DNA of 44,469 bases from Planctomycetota bacterium (GTDB lineage: Bacteria > Planctomycetota > Planctomycetia > Pirellulales > Pirellulaceae): positions 1 to 44,469 of the forward strand of contig JAPLNJ010001180.1 of NCBI GenBank assembly GCA_026692885.1, given 5' to 3'. The position numbers and the translations under genes are program-made. Under the pieces are notes generated by a model. It had not been told where the DNA came from. It worked only from the letters and a program-made list of their open reading frames with translations, and did not search any database. Below are positions 42,403 through 44,469 of this stretch, piece after piece. The stretch's first letter is position 1. Every line of letters begins with the position of its first letter.

Positions 42403-42800
42403 CCCGGGCAAGCCCTCGTCGTTATACACAAGTTTTCGCTCTGATAGGGGCAGCCACATAGCAGCTTAAGTTTTCGCCCCGATAGGGGCAGCCACATAAC
42501 AGCCCAGGGCAGAGCGGAGCGGCGTTGGCCGCGCAGCGCCGCCCTGGGTTAGGGGAGTATCAGGAACGCCAGCCCTGAAGGGGCGAAACAAGCCTTGGCG
42601 CATCTGACGAACGATGCGAGTGAGAGGAACCGATTTGTTTCGCCCTTTCAGGGCTACCGGAATGAATCGATACCGTACCCAGGGCGTCGCTCTGCGGCTG
42701 TCGCCGCGACGCTCTGCCCTGGGCTGATTTGTTAATGCCCCTATCGGGGCGAAGAACTCGTGTATAACGACGAGGGGCAAGCCGGGGGCATTCGTCAAAT
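42403..42800. repeat. Composite palindromic repeat block (copy B inside)
   Basis: Outer ends TCGTCGTTATACACAAGTTT and AACTCGTGTATAACGACGA are inverted, each flanked by a CCCCGGGC/GCCGGGGG box. Inside, 42466-42757 matches 535-821 in reverse complement. The left end has a ~37-base tandem duplication (TTTTCGCTCTGATAGGGGCA / TTTTCGCCCCGATAGGGGCA). No gene is supported between 42288 and 42901. Confidence 0.8.
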
Positions 42801-42901
42801 GCCAAAGTGAATGCCAACATGTGAAACCACCGTTTGGTGCTGACAGGTTTGTACGTATCGTTGACGATGGAAACCTTTCGTAACATTGGGTGGGGTGCCG
42901 T

Positions 42902-43777
42902 ATGCGATTGCTGGCAATTGGTCTGTGTCTGGTGGCGATAACGTGGGCGAGTTCCGCTCGGGCGAAAGACCTAGCGGATGGCAAAGTCGCCGGTGAGTTG
43001 TGGGAGGGGAATGACCTCCGGATGAAATTCCGCTGGTGTCCTGCGGGGACCTTCATGATGGGAAGTCCCGCAAGTGAGCCGGATCGGCTTTCTGATGAAG
43101 GTCCAGTCACCGTGAAGTTGACGCGCGGGTTCTGGATGTCGCAGTACGAGGTCACGCAGGGGGAGTGGCAGTCGTTGATGGTGACCACGATTACCGATCA
43201 AAAGACGAAAGCCGGTGATTCCGACTTGTACGGTGAAGGGTCGCGGTATCCGATGTACTACGTGAATCACAACGAGGCGATGGAGTTCTGCCGGAAACTA
43301 ACGGATTCGGAACGGAGTGCGGAGCGCCTGCCTGTCGGCTGGGAGTACCGGTTGCCCACAGAAGCCCAGTGGGAATATGCCTGCCGGGCAGGGACGACGA
43401 CCGCAACAGCATTCGGAAGCAGCCTGAGCAGCACACAGGCGAACTTCCATGGCGAGTACCCGTACAACGGCGCGGCGAAGGGACCGAATCTTGAAAAGAC
43501 GGCAGTGGTGGGCAGCTACAAAGCAAATGCGTGGGGCTTGTGCGACATGCACGGAAACGTATGGGAGTGGTGTCGCGATTGGTACACGGATACGCTGTCG
43601 GGCGGACGTGATCCAGATGTCTCTCAGCCGGGAGATGATTCGCTCCGGGTCCTGCGTGGCGGCGGCTGGGTCAGCTTCGGCAGGTACTGCCGGTCGGCGT
43701 TCCGCTTCAGGATCTTCCCCGCGTTCCGGTTCCAGGACTTCGGGTTCCGCGTGGCCATAGTCCGGTCGGGTTCCTAG
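42902..43777 (+). CDS. Secreted SUMF1/FGE-domain protein
   Basis: 291 residues from ATG 42902 (a GTG at 42890 is also open), GGGTGGGG upstream. A signal peptide (RLLAIGLCLVAITWASSARA) leads to a formylglycine-generating-enzyme-type domain: FRWCPAGTFMMGSPASEPDR, FWMSQYEVTQGEWQ, YYVNHNEAMEFCRKL, YRLPTEAQWEYACRAGT, NAWGLCDMHGNVWEWCRDW and a C-terminal RVLRGGGWVSFGRYCRSAFR. True FGE enzymes have two copper-binding Cys in the last segment; here only one (RYC) is seen, the second position holds Arg or Phe, so sulfatase activation is doubtful. Many planctomycete SUMF1 proteins act instead as structural or ligand-binding lectin-like proteins. Flanked by repeats on both sides, no operon. Confidence 0.85.
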   Translation: MRLLAIGLCLVAITWASSARAKDLADGKVAGELWEGNDLRMKFRWCPAGTFMMGSPASEPDRLSDEGPVTVKLTRGFWMSQYEVTQGEWQSLMVTTITDQKTKAGDSDLYGEGSRYPMYYVNHNEAMEFCRKLTDSERSAERLPVGWEYRLPTEAQWEYACRAGTTTATAFGSSLSSTQANFHGEYPYNGAAKGPNLEKTAVVGSYKANAWGLCDMHGNVWEWCRDWYTDTLSGGRDPDVSQPGDDSLRVLRGGGWVSFGRYCRSAFRFRIFPAFRFQDFGFRVAIVRSGS

Positions 43778-43881
43778 GCTGAGCCAAGCAGGCAAGAGCG
43801 AGCGGAGCGGAAGGCGCAGCGAGGCAGGTGTACAGTCGCGCAAGGAATAGTGTACAATCGTTTAGCATATTAACCTTCCCG

Positions 43882-43939
43882 CACGTGGTCCGGTCTCTCC
43901 GAGACCGGATTTCGCATCTCGGAGAGACGCGACCACGTG
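43882..43939. repeat. Hairpin CACGTGGTC..GACCACGTG
   Basis: Arms CACGTGGTCCGGTCTCTCCG and CGGAGAGACGCGACCACGTG pair almost fully, with an inner CGGTCTCTCCGAGACCG palindrome. Confidence 0.7.
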
Positions 43940-43949
43940 AGCCACGGGA

Positions 43950-44106
43950 TAGCACGGATGGCAAAGCCGGGGCTCGGATGACCATTCCAGGAAGGAAACC
44001 GAAGAATATTCTCGCTGGACGATGCCATCACTCGGCTTGTCAGAACGACGATTTTCGGTGGCCTTCCGCATTCCTCATCCGTGCCCCGGCCTTGCCATCC
44101 GTGCTA
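43950..44106. repeat. Long palindromic repeat (157 bp)
   Basis: Left TAGCACGGATGGCAAAGCCG plus GGGCTCGGATGA and right TCATCCGTGCCCCGGCCTTG plus CCATCCGTGCTA are inverted copies about 38 bases long; pairing continues weakly inward (GAAGGAAACCGAAGAAT with GATTTTCGGTGGCCTTCC). Looks like a MITE or decayed palindrome. Confidence 0.75.
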
Positions 44107-44167
44107 GTTTTGGGTTTCGGGCTTTGGGCGTCCTCTCAACCCGTCGAGCGTCGCAGGGTGGAAGATC

Positions 44168-44299
44168 ATGGTGAAAGATCTGGGTCCCACCATGTTGGGC
44201 CTCGAACCGTTCTGGGAGATCCGGAAGTTATTTCGGCCACTGTTGCTACGGCGTTCTCTCGCCCCTGGGCCGGGGACCGTCTGGGCGCCTGGAGCTTGA
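44168..44299 (+). CDS. Small doubtful open frame (43 codons)
   Basis: ATG 44168 follows GGTGGAAGATC and reads MVKDLGPTMLGLEPFWEIRK to a TGA. No family is recognised and there is no conserved context; it may be chance. The rest of 43778-44469 is repeats and nothing else is seen. Confidence 0.15.
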   Translation: MVKDLGPTMLGLEPFWEIRKLFRPLLLRRSLAPGPGTVWAPGA

Positions 44300-44429
44300 C
44301 AGCCTCTATACTAGGTGTTCCGATTTCCCGAATCATCCGGGACACTGATGCAGAAACCGATAAACCACCGGGGCAGGCCCGAATGGTGCGAGATTAAGCA
44401 TAAGTCGTTGTCATTCCGCCACTTTCCCC

Positions 44430-44450
44430 ACTGGGCTTGCCCCAGTGGAA
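44430..44450. repeat. Hairpin CCACTGGGC..CCCAGTGG at right edge
   Basis: A 21-base palindrome, followed by AAAAAG on the plus strand. On the minus strand the hairpin is preceded by T residues, not followed by them. Similar short hairpins are common in this genome. Confidence 0.6.
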
Positions 44451-44469
44451 AAAGGGTTTGGTCACTAAC

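Overview
The window looks like a chromosomal segment of a GC-rich planctomycete, most likely from the Pirellulales. The marker families are all typical of that group: DUF1559 prepilin-like proteins paired with small lipoproteins, CRTAC1-type FG-GAP/UnbV proteins, a DUF1080 protein, an ECF sigma factor fused in operon to a Ser/Thr kinase with a TPR tail, a cysteine-rich outer-membrane porin, and a CHAT/NB-ARC/TPR protein. Intergenic DNA is packed with palindromic repeats. No tRNA, rRNA, CRISPR array or transposase was found.

Layout. 1-2.05 kb: tail of a lipoprotein gene, then a DUF1559 remnant interrupted by a 533-bp element (428-960) with terminal inverted repeats and a 9-bp target duplication, then a repeat field. 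2.05-8.2 kb (minus): a tightly coupled operon made of two tandem TPR + CRTAC1 gene pairs; one TPR gene carries a repeat read through in frame. 8.5-11.3 kb (minus): lipoprotein, DUF1559 and DUF1080 genes. 11.3-13 kb: a small membrane protein and repeats, including a 227-bp imperfect palindrome.

13-18.8 kb (minus) is an accessory island of six co-oriented genes: a P-loop kinase/zeta-toxin-like protein, a lipoprotein, an unknown + HEPN-like pair, a membrane protein and a TIR-domain protein. They are separated by attC-like bulged hairpins and by three copies of a 102-bp inverted-repeat element. A fourth copy ends a toxin-antitoxin pair at 34 kb. This arrangement suggests an integron-type gene-cassette array without a visible integrase and is the most interesting part of the window.

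19.8-23.8 kb (minus): GNAT acetyltransferase, a conserved unknown protein and a family 2 glycosyltransferase. 24.2-31.7 kb (plus) is the core housekeeping block: polA, coaE, rho, ribH, nusB, ftsY. 32.2-33.7 kb: porin. 33.7-35.5 kb: decayed region with an oxidoreductase stub, the toxin-antitoxin cassette and a beta-helix fragment. 35.6-38.7 kb: CHAT/NB-ARC/TPR gene broken by a one-base frameshift and with a chimeric 3' end. 38.8-42.3 kb: sigma factor + membrane kinase operon. 42.9-43.8 kb: secreted SUMF1-type protein. The rest is palindromic repeats.

Functionally the window joins essential DNA replication, transcription, riboflavin and secretion genes to a surface/secreted protein repertoire and a mobile, defence-like accessory layer. 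Gene starts were often moved inside the longest open frame, using ribosome-binding sites, stop/start overlaps and repeat boundaries.
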